Positions 7,573-15,061 of a stretch of 16,987 bases of DNA are shown here, piece after piece. The stretch spans positions 1 through 16,987 of the forward strand of contig JBJTHI010000190.1 in NCBI GenBank assembly GCA_046094425.1. Reading direction: 5' to 3'. This DNA is from JANPCX01 sp046094425. Lineage in GTDB: Bacteria; Pseudomonadota; Gammaproteobacteria; Burkholderiales; Burkholderiaceae_C. How positions within the stretch are numbered: position 1 is the first letter of the stretch; the number at the start of each line of letters is the position of its first letter. The notes beneath the pieces are model-generated. The model saw nothing but the letters and a program-made list of their open reading frames with translations, did no database searches and was not told where the DNA came from. A program made the translations under genes and the position numbers.

Positions 7573-8904
7573 TCACTCCCCCAACTGTGGCAACCCGCCC
7601 CCCATGCCACCGGAGCTAGGCAACAACCCGGTGCGGCTGTACAGCGCGAGCTTGTCCCGCGTATCGGTGATGTCCAAGGTGCGCATGGTCAACTGCCCAA
7701 TGCGGTCTTGCGGTGAGAAGGTGGATTCGCCCTTCTCCATGGTCAAACGCTCAGGGTGGTAGGTGAGGTTGGGGGATTCGGTATTGAGGATGCTGTAGTC
7801 GTTGCCACGGCGCAGTTCCAAGGTGACTTCGCCTGTAACGGCGCGGGCCACCCAGCGCTGGGCGGCTTCGCGCAGCATGAGGGCTTGGGGGTCGAACCAG
7901 CGGCCTTGGTACAACAAACGACCGAGTTTTTTGCCGTTCATGCGGTACTGCTCAATCGTGTCTTCGTTGTGGATACCGGTGACGAGTCGCTCGTAGGCGA
8001 TGAAGAGCAAGGCCAGGCCCGGGGCTTCGTAAATGCCACGGCTTTTGGCTTCGATGATGCGATTTTCAATTTGGTCGCTCATGCCGAGGCCGTGGCGGCC
8101 ACCGATACGGTTGGCTTCCAACACCAGCGCGACGGGGTCGCTGTACTCCACACCGTTCAAGGCGACAGGGCGACCTTCTTCAAAACGCACGCTGACGGTT
8201 TCACGTTTGACATCGACATCGTCACGCCAGAAAGCCACACCCATGATGGGTTTGACGATCATCACACCGCTGTTCAAATGCTCCAGGTCTTTGGCCTCGT
8301 GGGTGGCACCGAGCATGTTGGAGTCGGTGGAGTAGGCCTTCTCGGCCGACATCTTGTAGCCAAACCCAGCCTGTGTCATGAAGGCCGACATTTCGGCGCG
8401 GCCACCGAGTTCGTCGATGAAGGTTTGGTCTAGCCACGGCTTGTAAATCTTCAAGTCGGGGTTGGTGAGCAGGCCGTAGCGGTAAAAACGTTCAATGTCG
8501 TTGCCCTTGTAGGTGCTGCCGTCGCCCCAGATGTTGACGTCGTCTTCTTTCATCGCGGCCACGAGCATGGTGCCGGTCACGGCCCGGCCAATCGGCGTGG
8601 TGTTGAAGTAGGTCACACCTGCGGTAGAAATATGGAAGGCACCGCACTGCAAAGCGGCAATGCCCTCGTTAGCCATTTGAACCCGGCAGTCGATCAGGCG
8701 GGCCAGCTTGGCACCGTACTCCATCGCCTTGCGCGGAATTTCGTCGTAATCGGGCTCGTCGGGTTGGCCCAAGTTGGCGGTGTAGGCGTAGGGGATGGCT
8801 CCTTTGAGTTTCATCCAATGCAGCGCAGCACTGGTGTCCAGGCCGCCAGAAAACGCGATGCCGACTTTTTGACCGACGGGAAGGTGTTGGAGGATGTTTG
8901 CCAT
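7573..8904 (-). CDS. argG: Argininosuccinate synthase
   Basis: The enzyme joins citrulline and aspartate using ATP to form argininosuccinate, the penultimate step of arginine biosynthesis, in the cytoplasm. The 443-aa product starting MANILQHLPVG matches the longer E. coli-type ArgG subgroup almost throughout. The PP-loop nucleotide-binding motif AFSGGLDTSAAL is at residues 17-28, followed by YTANLGQPDEPDYD, NIWGDGSTYKGNDIERFYRY, KAYSTDSNMLGATHEAKDLE and RIGGRHGLGMSDQIENRIIE. The longer frame beginning at 8949 is rejected: its extra 15 residues are not family-like and its start would sit in the terminator hairpin of ppsA. No strong Shine-Dalgarno is visible before the ATG at 8904. The gene is complete and begins only 30 bp beyond the ppsA terminator, so its promoter must overlap that hairpin or the ppsA 3' end, unless transcription reads through. 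Confidence 0.97.
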   Translation of the reverse strand: MANILQHLPVGQKVGIAFSGGLDTSAALHWMKLKGAIPYAYTANLGQPDEPDYDEIPRKAMEYGAKLARLIDCRVQMANEGIAALQCGAFHISTAGVTYFNTTPIGRAVTGTMLVAAMKEDDVNIWGDGSTYKGNDIERFYRYGLLTNPDLKIYKPWLDQTFIDELGGRAEMSAFMTQAGFGYKMSAEKAYSTDSNMLGATHEAKDLEHLNSGVMIVKPIMGVAFWRDDVDVKRETVSVRFEEGRPVALNGVEYSDPVALVLEANRIGGRHGLGMSDQIENRIIEAKSRGIYEAPGLALLFIAYERLVTGIHNEDTIEQYRMNGKKLGRLLYQGRWFDPQALMLREAAQRWVARAVTGEVTLELRRGNDYSILNTESPNLTYHPERLTMEKGESTFSPQDRIGQLTMRTLDITDTRDKLALYSRTGLLPSSGGMGGGLPQLGE

Positions 8905-8933
8905 GGCGGAAGAAACTGATGAGTACGTTGAAC

Positions 8934-8972
8934 AAAAAATGAGCGGCACGGGAGAACCCGCAACCGCTCATT
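8934..8972 (-). terminator. Rho-independent terminator of ppsA, immediately before argG
   Basis: On the minus strand, AATGAGCGG (8964-8972) pairs with CCGCTCATT (8938-8946). An inner stem, CGGG/CCCG (8957-8960 with 8949-8952), closes a four-base loop. The outer stem runs directly into a T-tract opposite the A-run at 8934-8939. This is a canonical intrinsic terminator 46 bp after the ppsA stop codon. Because argG starts 30 bp further on in the same direction, it could also act as an attenuator controlling read-through into argG. Confidence 0.85.
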
Positions 8973-9018
8973 GTCCTTCATGGCGCGGCCCGAAATCGGG
9001 CTGCGCAAAGGCTGGATA

Positions 9019-11439
9019 TCAGCGTTTGGCCAAACGCTGCCAGGTGTCCACCACCGAGTCCGGGTTGAGCGAGATGGACACGATGCCTTCCTGCGCCAAC
9101 CAATCGGCAAAGTCGGGGTGGTCGCTCGGGCCTTGGCCGCAGATGCCCACGTATTTGCCCACGGCGCGGCAAGCGGCGATGGCGCGCGAGATCATGGCTT
9201 TCACAGCCGGGTCGCGCTCGTCAAAGTCTTTGGCAAGCAGCTCCAGACCAGAGTCGCGGTCTAGCCCCAGGGTGAGTTGAGTGAGGTCGTTGGAGCCGAT
9301 GGACATGCCGTCAAAGTATTCCAAGAACTGCTCGGCCAAGATGGCGTTGCTGGGCACTTCGCACATCATGATCACGCGCAGTCCATCGGTGCCACCAGCG
9401 GCTGCACGCTTCAAGCCACGCGCCGCCAGCATCTCGGTCACTTGTTTGGCCTGGCCCAAGGTGCGCACAAAAGGCACCATGATTTCGACGTTGGTCAAAC
9501 CCATGTCGTTGCGCACGCGCTTCAAGGCCTCGCATTCCATGGCGAAGGCTTCGCCAAAGTCGGGGCTGATGTAACGCGAGGCGCCACGGAAACCCAGCAT
9601 GGGGTTCTCTTCCTCGGGCTCATAACGTGAGCCGCCAATGAGCTTGCGGTACTCGTTGCTCTTGAAGTCTGACAAACGAACGATCACGGGCTTGGGCCAG
9701 AAAGCAGCGGCAATGGTGGCGACGCCCTCGGCGAGTTTGTCCACGTAGAAGGCACGCGGCGAGGCATGGCCACGGGCCACGGACTCGACGGCTTTTTTCA
9801 GATCCAGGTCGATGTTGGGGTAGTCAAGAATGGCCTTGGGGTGGATGCCGATGTTGTTGTTGATGATGAATTCCAAACGCGCCAGGCCCACACCGGAATT
9901 GGGCATTTGGCAGAAGTCAAACGCCAGTTGCGGGTTGCCCACATTCATCATGATTTTGATGGGGCAATAGGGCAAGTCCACCTTCTGCACATCGGTGACT
10001 TCGGTTTCCAGCAAGCCGTCGTAGATGTAGCCAGTGTCACCCTCGGAGCACACCACAGTGACCAGCGCACCATCGGTGAGTTTTTCAGTGGCGTCCCCAC
10101 AGCCCACCACGGCTGGAATGCCCAACTCGCGGGCAATGATGGCGGCATGGCAGGTGCGGCCACCCCGGTTGGTGACGATGGCGCTGGCGCGTTTCATCAC
10201 CGGCTCCCAGTTGGGATCGGTCATGTCGGTGACCAGCACATCACCAGGCTGCACTTCGTCCATCTGGCTGATGCTGTGCACCAGACGCACCGGGCCGGTG
10301 CCAATCTTTTGACCAATGGCACGGCCCTCGGCCAGCACCTGGCCGCGTTTGGAAACATCGCCTTTGAGTTTGTAGCGCTGCTCGACCTTGCCTTCTTGCT
10401 GGCTCTTCACCGTTTCGGGGCGGGCTTGCAGAATGTAGAGCTTGCCGTCACCGCCGTCTTTGCCCCATTCGATGTCCATGGGGCGGCCATAGTGGGCCTC
10501 GATGATGAGGGCGTAACGCGCCAATTCGGCCACATCAGCGTCCGTCAAGGAATAGCGGTTGCGCTGCTCGGTGGCGGTGTCCACCGTGCGCACGAGTTTG
10601 CCGCTGGCGGCTTTTTCTTCGGCGCTGGCGAACTCCATTTTGATGAGTTTGGAGCCCAAGTTGCGGCGAATGATGGCGAGCTTGTCTGCCTTGAGGCTGG
10701 GCTTGTGCACATAGAACTCGTCTGGGTTCACCGCGCCTTGCACCACGGTTTCACCGAGGCCGTAGCTGGAGGTGATGAAGACCACATCATTGAAGCCGGA
10801 CTCGGTGTCCATGGTGAACATGACTCCAGCCGCACCGAGGTCAGAGCGCACCATGCGCTGCACTCCGGCAGACAGAGCCACATCGGCATGGGCAAAACCT
10901 TTGTGCACGCGGTAGCTGATGGCGCGGTCGTTGTAGAGGCTAGCGAACACCTCCTTCATTTTGGCCAGCACATCGTCGATGCCCACCACGTTCAAAAACG
11001 TTTCTTGTTGACCCGCAAAACTGGCGTCGGGCAAATCTTCAGCCGTGGCCGAAGAGCGCACGGCGAACGAAGCGCCCGGGTTGCCCTCGGTGAGTTTGGC
11101 GAACTCGCTGCGAATCGCGGCTTCCAAATCAGCCGGAAAAGGCGTGGCCTCTATCCAGTGGCGAATTTCGGCACCGGCTTCAGCCAAGGCTTTCACGTCA
11201 TCGGTATTGAGGGTGGCCAGACGCTTGGCGATTTTGTCGGCCAAACCCTGGTGGGCCAGGAACTGGCGGAAGGCATGGGCCGTGGTAGCAAAACCACCGG
11301 GCACCCGCACACCAGACGCAGCCAGTTGGCTGATCATTTCGCCGAGGGAGGCGTTTTTACCGCCTACCGCCTCGACATCGGTCATTCTCAGGAGTTCAAA
11401 CGGTGCGACCAGGGCGGTCGCCAGGTTGAGGGTTGACAT
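9019..11439 (-). CDS. ppsA: Phosphoenolpyruvate synthase
   Basis: The enzyme converts pyruvate and ATP (with water) to PEP, AMP and phosphate, feeding gluconeogenesis. The 806-aa protein has the family order: an N-terminal ATP-grasp/PPDK domain (about 14-345, with VGGKNASLGEM and FAVRSSATAEDLPDASFAGQQET), the swivelling phosphohistidine domain, and a C-terminal PEP-utilising TIM barrel ending GICGQGPSDHPDFADWL. The catalytic histidine lies in GGRTCHAAIIAREL at about residue 431. The Thr two residues before it (about 429) is the site that PpsR-type regulators phosphorylate to switch the enzyme off. A good Shine-Dalgarno, ACGGAG, lies about eight bases before the ATG. A strong terminator follows the gene. 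Its regulator gene ppsR lies on the opposite strand, with a protease gene between them. Confidence 0.97.
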   Translation of the reverse strand: MSTLNLATALVAPFELLRMTDVEAVGGKNASLGEMISQLAASGVRVPGGFATTAHAFRQFLAHQGLADKIAKRLATLNTDDVKALAEAGAEIRHWIEATPFPADLEAAIRSEFAKLTEGNPGASFAVRSSATAEDLPDASFAGQQETFLNVVGIDDVLAKMKEVFASLYNDRAISYRVHKGFAHADVALSAGVQRMVRSDLGAAGVMFTMDTESGFNDVVFITSSYGLGETVVQGAVNPDEFYVHKPSLKADKLAIIRRNLGSKLIKMEFASAEEKAASGKLVRTVDTATEQRNRYSLTDADVAELARYALIIEAHYGRPMDIEWGKDGGDGKLYILQARPETVKSQQEGKVEQRYKLKGDVSKRGQVLAEGRAIGQKIGTGPVRLVHSISQMDEVQPGDVLVTDMTDPNWEPVMKRASAIVTNRGGRTCHAAIIARELGIPAVVGCGDATEKLTDGALVTVVCSEGDTGYIYDGLLETEVTDVQKVDLPYCPIKIMMNVGNPQLAFDFCQMPNSGVGLARLEFIINNNIGIHPKAILDYPNIDLDLKKAVESVARGHASPRAFYVDKLAEGVATIAAAFWPKPVIVRLSDFKSNEYRKLIGGSRYEPEEENPMLGFRGASRYISPDFGEAFAMECEALKRVRNDMGLTNVEIMVPFVRTLGQAKQVTEMLAARGLKRAAAGGTDGLRVIMMCEVPSNAILAEQFLEYFDGMSIGSNDLTQLTLGLDRDSGLELLAKDFDERDPAVKAMISRAIAACRAVGKYVGICGQGPSDHPDFADWLAQEGIVSISLNPDSVVDTWQRLAKR

Positions 11440-11846
11440 GGAAAAGCTCCGTAACGTTGAAAAACCGGTGCTTCCAGCCTCGTGAGCCCGCAGAGCCGGC
11501 GCGAAGCACGCTGCACGGTCAACCTGCGAGGGGCAGAAGAATAATCACGACGCCTATCCAACCGGCACCCAGCCCACAGGCCACATCGACTCAGGTCGAC
11601 GCGGATGCCAAGGGAAGTGGGTAGGCCTGAACAGGTGCTGTTCATGAGGTCGTGGTGATTAGAAGTTCCTGCAATTCTAGGGCAGTCGACCGCCTCTGAC
11701 CTCCGTGAGGCGCCAAGCTGATTCGATTCATCCGCGCATAAACTCACAGCCGGTGTCTTGAGACCGATGAATAGCGCAGCACAACCATCTCGCGGGCCAT
11801 CATGCAGAATTGCCACCAAATTGTTCAACTTCAGATGTAATTTGCC
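11440..11846. other. Divergent intergenic region between ppsA and the Sel1-protease gene
   Basis: About 407 bp without a convincing gene. Open frames exist on both strands, but none shows family motifs or a ribosome site. The region must carry the ppsA promoter on the minus strand and probably one for the protease/ppsR pair on the plus strand; I could not pick a confident -35/-10 pair for either. A perfect 6-bp palindrome, GAACAG-gtg-CTGTTC, sits at 11629-11643. Confidence 0.6.
11629..11643. promoter_or_regulatory. Palindrome GAACAG-N3-CTGTTC, possible operator
   Basis: A perfect inverted repeat with 6-bp arms and a 3-bp spacer lies in the middle of the divergent ppsA/protease intergenic region. 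The spot is plausible for a regulator binding site. A 6-bp palindrome can occur by chance, and no regulator is assigned. Confidence 0.25.
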
Positions 11847-13439
11847 ATGCTCCCAGGCCACTCCCTGATTCTTGCGGTTGCCATCTTGACTTCATCGCTC
11901 AGTTCGACCGCACTGGCGGGTGTGGCGGAAGGACTAGAGGCCTACAGCCGATTTCAATATGCGGAGGCGAGAAAAGAGTTGACCGAACCCGCTGCCAAAG
12001 GCGATCCGGATGCCCTGGCCTTGATGGGGGAAATGTTGATGCGTGGTACCGCCGGGCCCAGGGACGAAACCCGCGCGCGGGAGTACCTCAGTCAATCTCC
12101 TGAAAAGCTGGGCTCACTCTACGGCAAATACTTTTTGGGCTGGGCATTGATCAATGGGCATTTATTTGCCAAAGATGAAGCCAAAGGGATCGATCTCATC
12201 AAAGAAGCCGCCAACAAGGGATTGCCCATGGCCCAGAACGCGATGGGTTGGTGGATTGCCTCAGGGGCTTTCGGATACGAAAAAAACGACACCATCGCCC
12301 TCACTTGGTTCAAAGCGTCGGCTGAAAAAAACCACTCCGGATCCATGAACTGGCTCGCCGGATTCCACGAGCAGGGTCGAGGGGGACTCAGCAAAGATCC
12401 TCTTGCCGCTCTCGAGCTGTTTAAGAAAAGTGCCGCAAGAGGCAACCACGTGGGCATGATTGCTGTGGGCCGCATGTATGCCATGGGCGTCGGCGTGCCT
12501 GCGGACGGCAACGAAGGCTTGAAATGGTTTTACTCAGCCGTTTCCAGCAGAGATCCCAACGCGTTCTTGTGGATCGCTAATCTCTTTGAGTACGGCAGGG
12601 CAGGCGTACCCCGAGATTTGTCTTTGGCCTATTCCTGGCAACATGCCCTGCCCCCAACTGCCAGCACTGAACAGTACAAAGAGTCCTCCGAGGCCAAAGA
12701 GCGCCTGAGCAAGGCCCTCAGCAAAGCTGACATCGACGAGGCCATGCGTCAATCTCGCAGTGTGGTGGAGTCAGCCATCGCGTCGGCGCGAGCCAATGCG
12801 TCGCAGCTAGGCGCGCCTTCGTCATCCGCACGTCAAGGGGTTTATGGCAGCGGTGTGGTGGTGAGCAAGGCGGGAGACATAATCACCAACGAACACGTCA
12901 TTCAAGGCTGCGCCAACGTGCGGATACAACCCCAAGGTAATGCAGTACGCATCGTTGCCAAAGATGAGAAAAATGACCTGGCACTGCTGCGTTTAGAGGG
13001 CGTGCGCATTCCCTCGGTTCGCACACGCAGTGGTCGTGGCGTTCGTTTGGGCGATGAACTCGTGGCGGTGGGTTACCCACTGCGCGGCTTGATTTCTTCC
13101 GGGCCAACCGTGACCACCGGCATCGTCAATGCACTCAGTGGTATCAACAACGACACATCGGCTTTTCAAATGTCGGCGACTGTTCAACCAGGCTCCAGTG
13201 GCGGCCCCATTGTGGATACCCACGGCTTGCTGGTTGGCATTGTTCGCTCACGCTTGTTGCCTAGCGGCCCCATCGCACCACAAAACGTGAACTTCGGCAT
13301 CAACCTGGCCACGGTTCAGTCCTTCCTCGATGCCCACGGCGTGGACTACGAAAGCTCAACCGTCGGCCCCAAACCCATGTCGGTCGGTGATGTCACTGCA
13401 CTGATACAACGCGCTACCGTCCAGGTGGAGTGCTACTGA
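11847..13439 (+). CDS. Secreted Sel1-repeat protein with a trypsin-like serine protease domain
   Basis: This 530-aa two-domain protein has a Sec-type signal peptide: a hydrophobic run, then STALA at about 20-24 with cleavage expected before G25. Residues of about 30-270 hold Sel1-like (TPR-type) repeats, shown by recurring A-rich units such as MGEMLMRGTAGPRDETRARE, ALTWFKASAEKNHSGSMNWL and IAVGRMYAMGVGVPADG. These normally mediate protein-protein contact. The C-terminal part is a HtrA/trypsin-fold protease with a complete apparent triad: His350 (NEHVIQGC), Asp377 (KNDLALLRLE) and Ser451 (PGSSGGPIVD). No PDZ domain follows. The only two cysteines, 355 and 529, could form a disulfide, in keeping with a periplasmic location. 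The ribosome site is weak. The stop lies 42 bp before ppsR on the same strand, so co-transcription is likely although the functions look unrelated. Confidence 0.88.
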   Translation: MLPGHSLILAVAILTSSLSSTALAGVAEGLEAYSRFQYAEARKELTEPAAKGDPDALALMGEMLMRGTAGPRDETRAREYLSQSPEKLGSLYGKYFLGWALINGHLFAKDEAKGIDLIKEAANKGLPMAQNAMGWWIASGAFGYEKNDTIALTWFKASAEKNHSGSMNWLAGFHEQGRGGLSKDPLAALELFKKSAARGNHVGMIAVGRMYAMGVGVPADGNEGLKWFYSAVSSRDPNAFLWIANLFEYGRAGVPRDLSLAYSWQHALPPTASTEQYKESSEAKERLSKALSKADIDEAMRQSRSVVESAIASARANASQLGAPSSSARQGVYGSGVVVSKAGDIITNEHVIQGCANVRIQPQGNAVRIVAKDEKNDLALLRLEGVRIPSVRTRSGRGVRLGDELVAVGYPLRGLISSGPTVTTGIVNALSGINNDTSAFQMSATVQPGSSGGPIVDTHGLLVGIVRSRLLPSGPIAPQNVNFGINLATVQSFLDAHGVDYESSTVGPKPMSVGDVTALIQRATVQVECY

Positions 13440-13481
13440 TGCAACAGCTTGCGCTTCTCCCGTCAAACAACTGGTCACGCC

Positions 13482-14303
13482 ATGCCCAATCGCACCGTAT
13501 TTTTTGTCTCTGACGGCACCGGCATCACCGCCGAAACCTTTGGCAATTCCATCCTGGCGCAGTTCGCCATCAAACCGCGCCATGTGCGCCGCCCCTTCAT
13601 CGACAGCCTGGACAAAGCCCACCAAGTGGTCGCCGAGATCAACCACAGCGCGGAGTTGGAGGGCAAAAAGCCCATTGTCTTTGCCACCTTGGTCGATCCG
13701 GAAACGCTGAATTTGGTAAAAACCCAGTCCAAAGGCATGGTGCTGGACATGTTCAACACCTTCATCGAACCCCTGGAAGCCGAGCTCGCCATGACGTCCA
13801 ACCACCGCGTGGGGCGGTTTTCTGATGTGTCCAAAAGCCAGGAATACACCGACCGCATCGAGGCCATCAACTTCTCGCTGGCCCACGACGATGGACAGTC
13901 CGCTAAAAACCTCGCCCTGGCCGACGTGATTCTGGTCGGCGTGAGCCGCAGCGGCAAAACCCCCACCTCGCTCTACCTGGCCATGCAGCACGGTGTGAAG
14001 GCGGCGAACTATCCACTGATTCCTGAAGACTTTGAGCGCAACAGCATTCCGTCCTCGCTGGCCCCGTTCAAGAGCAAGTGTTTTGGTTTGACCATAGACC
14101 CCGACCGCCTGAGCCAAATCCGCAACGAGCGCCGCCCGGGCAGCCGTTATGCGTCCCTTGACAACTGCCGCGACGAAGTCAAACAAGCCGAGGCCATGAT
14201 GCGCCGCGAAGGCATTTCGTGGTTGTCATCCACCCACAAGTCGATTGAAGAAATCGCCACCACCATACTGCGTGATGTGAGGCCGGATCGGTTGATGTAT
14301 TGA
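13482..14303 (+). CDS. ppsR: PEP synthase regulatory protein (kinase/pyrophosphorylase)
   Basis: PpsR is bifunctional. It inactivates PpsA by ADP-dependent phosphorylation of a threonine beside the catalytic histidine, and reactivates it by phosphate-dependent dephosphorylation. The 273-aa product begins MPNRTVFFVSDGTGITAE, the family N-terminus, and contains the nucleotide-binding P-loop GVSRSGKTP at about 153-161 and the HDDGQ segment near 135-139. The ATG at 13482 is chosen over a TTG at 13449, whose 11 extra residues are not conserved. The Shine-Dalgarno is weak, so coupling to the upstream protease gene 42 bp away is possible. Its target gene ppsA is in this window on the other strand, and the TCH target site is intact in it. 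Length and motifs are normal. Confidence 0.95.
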   Translation: MPNRTVFFVSDGTGITAETFGNSILAQFAIKPRHVRRPFIDSLDKAHQVVAEINHSAELEGKKPIVFATLVDPETLNLVKTQSKGMVLDMFNTFIEPLEAELAMTSNHRVGRFSDVSKSQEYTDRIEAINFSLAHDDGQSAKNLALADVILVGVSRSGKTPTSLYLAMQHGVKAANYPLIPEDFERNSIPSSLAPFKSKCFGLTIDPDRLSQIRNERRPGSRYASLDNCRDEVKQAEAMMRREGISWLSSTHKSIEEIATTILRDVRPDRLMY

Positions 14304-14476
14304 GCAGGGTTGAACGGCGTTGCGCCAATGATTCCGGCGCCTCTATCACGACAAGAGTGGACACCATCTTGGATGTCAAGCAACTGCGCTCAGTGTTTGT
14401 TGGACCGAGGCATCAATACACGGATGAAGAATTGATCTGTTAGGAGAAATGGGAGACCTGACACCGAAGTCCGAGC
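14304..14476. other. Junction region between ppsR and the Rhs toxin tip
   Basis: This stretch between ppsR and the orphan toxin holds no complete gene. A plus-strand frame from about 14356 to the TAG at 14441-14443 ends KQLRSVFVGPRHQYTDEELIC, which could be the remnant of a larger gene, but I cannot name it. The stop is followed at once by the 20-bp repeat. A GC-rich inverted sequence near 14313-14342 lacks a T-tract and is not called a terminator. Confidence 0.4.
14443..14462 (-). repeat. 20-bp mobile-repeat end, copy 2
   Basis: On the plus strand this reads GGAGAAATGGGAGACCTGAC, the exact reverse complement of 3820-3839. Sequence outside the 20 bases does not match on either side. It lies where the toxin frame begins; the TGA at 14459-14461 inside it closes that frame upstream, so the element marks the point where the toxin gene lost its 5' part. 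Confidence 0.6.
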
Positions 14477-15055
14477 GTGCAGGCCACTGCTGGCAAAATC
14501 ACGCGGTCGGTGGAGGCGGAGGTTTCGACAGCTGTTGCCAAAGTCGATCAACCGATGTTTGGCAATGGCGGTGCTGCTTCCGTGACGCGTCGCCAATATA
14601 TCAAGGCAAATGTCGCTGAGAGTGCTTACGCCAATCAAAAGTCAGGATTCGGCGAGCACGTCAAGGTTGAGCGGGCTTTGCGTCAAGAGGCTCCCAGTTC
14701 GGCTCTGCCAGAGTCATATATGAACCAGAAGCATTCCGTCAATATGGAACAGGCCAGGGGCTTGCCAGATTCGACACTGAATGCGTTTGGCGAGGTTAGA
14801 AATGCGCAGTACTTTTGGCAGCAACTACGAGCTCGAGAGCCAGCGATGTTCGACAAGTCCAACATTTACAAAATGGACGAGTTGGGCCTGTCACCCACGG
14901 TCAACAAGACATGGATCGATCACAATCCTGCCCATAAGGCGTTTAAGGGCGATACGCTGCATCACCATCATGTGGACCATGGGCCCATTGCCGTTCCCCT
15001 GCCGAAAACTATTCATGAGCGCTGGACAACCGCATTGCATCCAAAGAGGAAGTGA
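14477..15055 (+). CDS. Orphan Rhs-type C-terminal toxin with HNH/Endo VII-like LHHHH motif (5' truncated)
   Basis: The 192-aa frame, from a GTG at 14477, has no Rhs core of its own but looks like the toxic tip of an Rhs/polymorphic toxin. The C-terminal domain carries DELGLSP (about 134-140), then GDTLHHHH at 158-165 followed by VDHGPIAVPLP and KTIHERW. This is the signature style of HNH/Endo VII-fold toxin nucleases with an LHH motif, which would cleave nucleic acid in target cells. The class is inferred from motifs; the exact family is unverified. An in-frame TGA in the 20-bp repeat just upstream closes the frame, so the Rhs core has been lost and the GTG may be fortuitous, without a ribosome site. 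The putative immunity gene follows with only three bases between. If not expressed as a full toxin it is a silent tip that recombination could move into an rhs gene. Confidence 0.65.
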   Translation: MQATAGKITRSVEAEVSTAVAKVDQPMFGNGGAASVTRRQYIKANVAESAYANQKSGFGEHVKVERALRQEAPSSALPESYMNQKHSVNMEQARGLPDSTLNAFGEVRNAQYFWQQLRAREPAMFDKSNIYKMDELGLSPTVNKTWIDHNPAHKAFKGDTLHHHHVDHGPIAVPLPKTIHERWTTALHPKRK

Positions 15056-15061
15056 GCTGTG
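15041..15061 (+). promoter_or_regulatory. Ribosome binding site and GTG start for the putative immunity gene
   Basis: The purine-rich AAAGAGGAAG ends at 15052, inside the last codons of the toxin gene, a normal distance before the GTG at 15059. The toxin TGA at 15053-15055 leaves three bases between stop and start. The strong site means the antidote would be translated well even though the toxin frame lacks a ribosome site. Confidence 0.6.

Noticed and set aside
5872..7716. Two long plus-strand frames opposite the molybdopterin oxidoreductase and argG end
   Set aside because: Both are antisense shadows in GC-rich DNA, have no motifs or ribosome sites, and overlap well-recognised genes.
9766..11436. 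Long plus-strand frame (556 codons) opposite ppsA
   Set aside because: It mirrors ppsA exactly, is His/Gly-rich without any domain, and ppsA is unmistakable on the other strand.
11780..11850. Promoter for the Sel1-protease from a TTGCCA/TGTAAT pair
   Set aside because: The spacing of about 20 bp is too long and the -10 candidate would lie only a few bases from the start codon.
11388..11861. Minus-strand frame of 157 codons upstream of ppsA
   Set aside because: It overlaps the ppsA start and the intergenic region, has irregular composition and no motifs.
13356..14186. Minus-strand frame of 276 codons opposite ppsR
   Set aside because: Antisense shadow of ppsR; no family features.
14313..14342. 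GC-rich inverted sequence after ppsR as a terminator
   Set aside because: The stem is short and imperfect and no T-tract follows on either strand.
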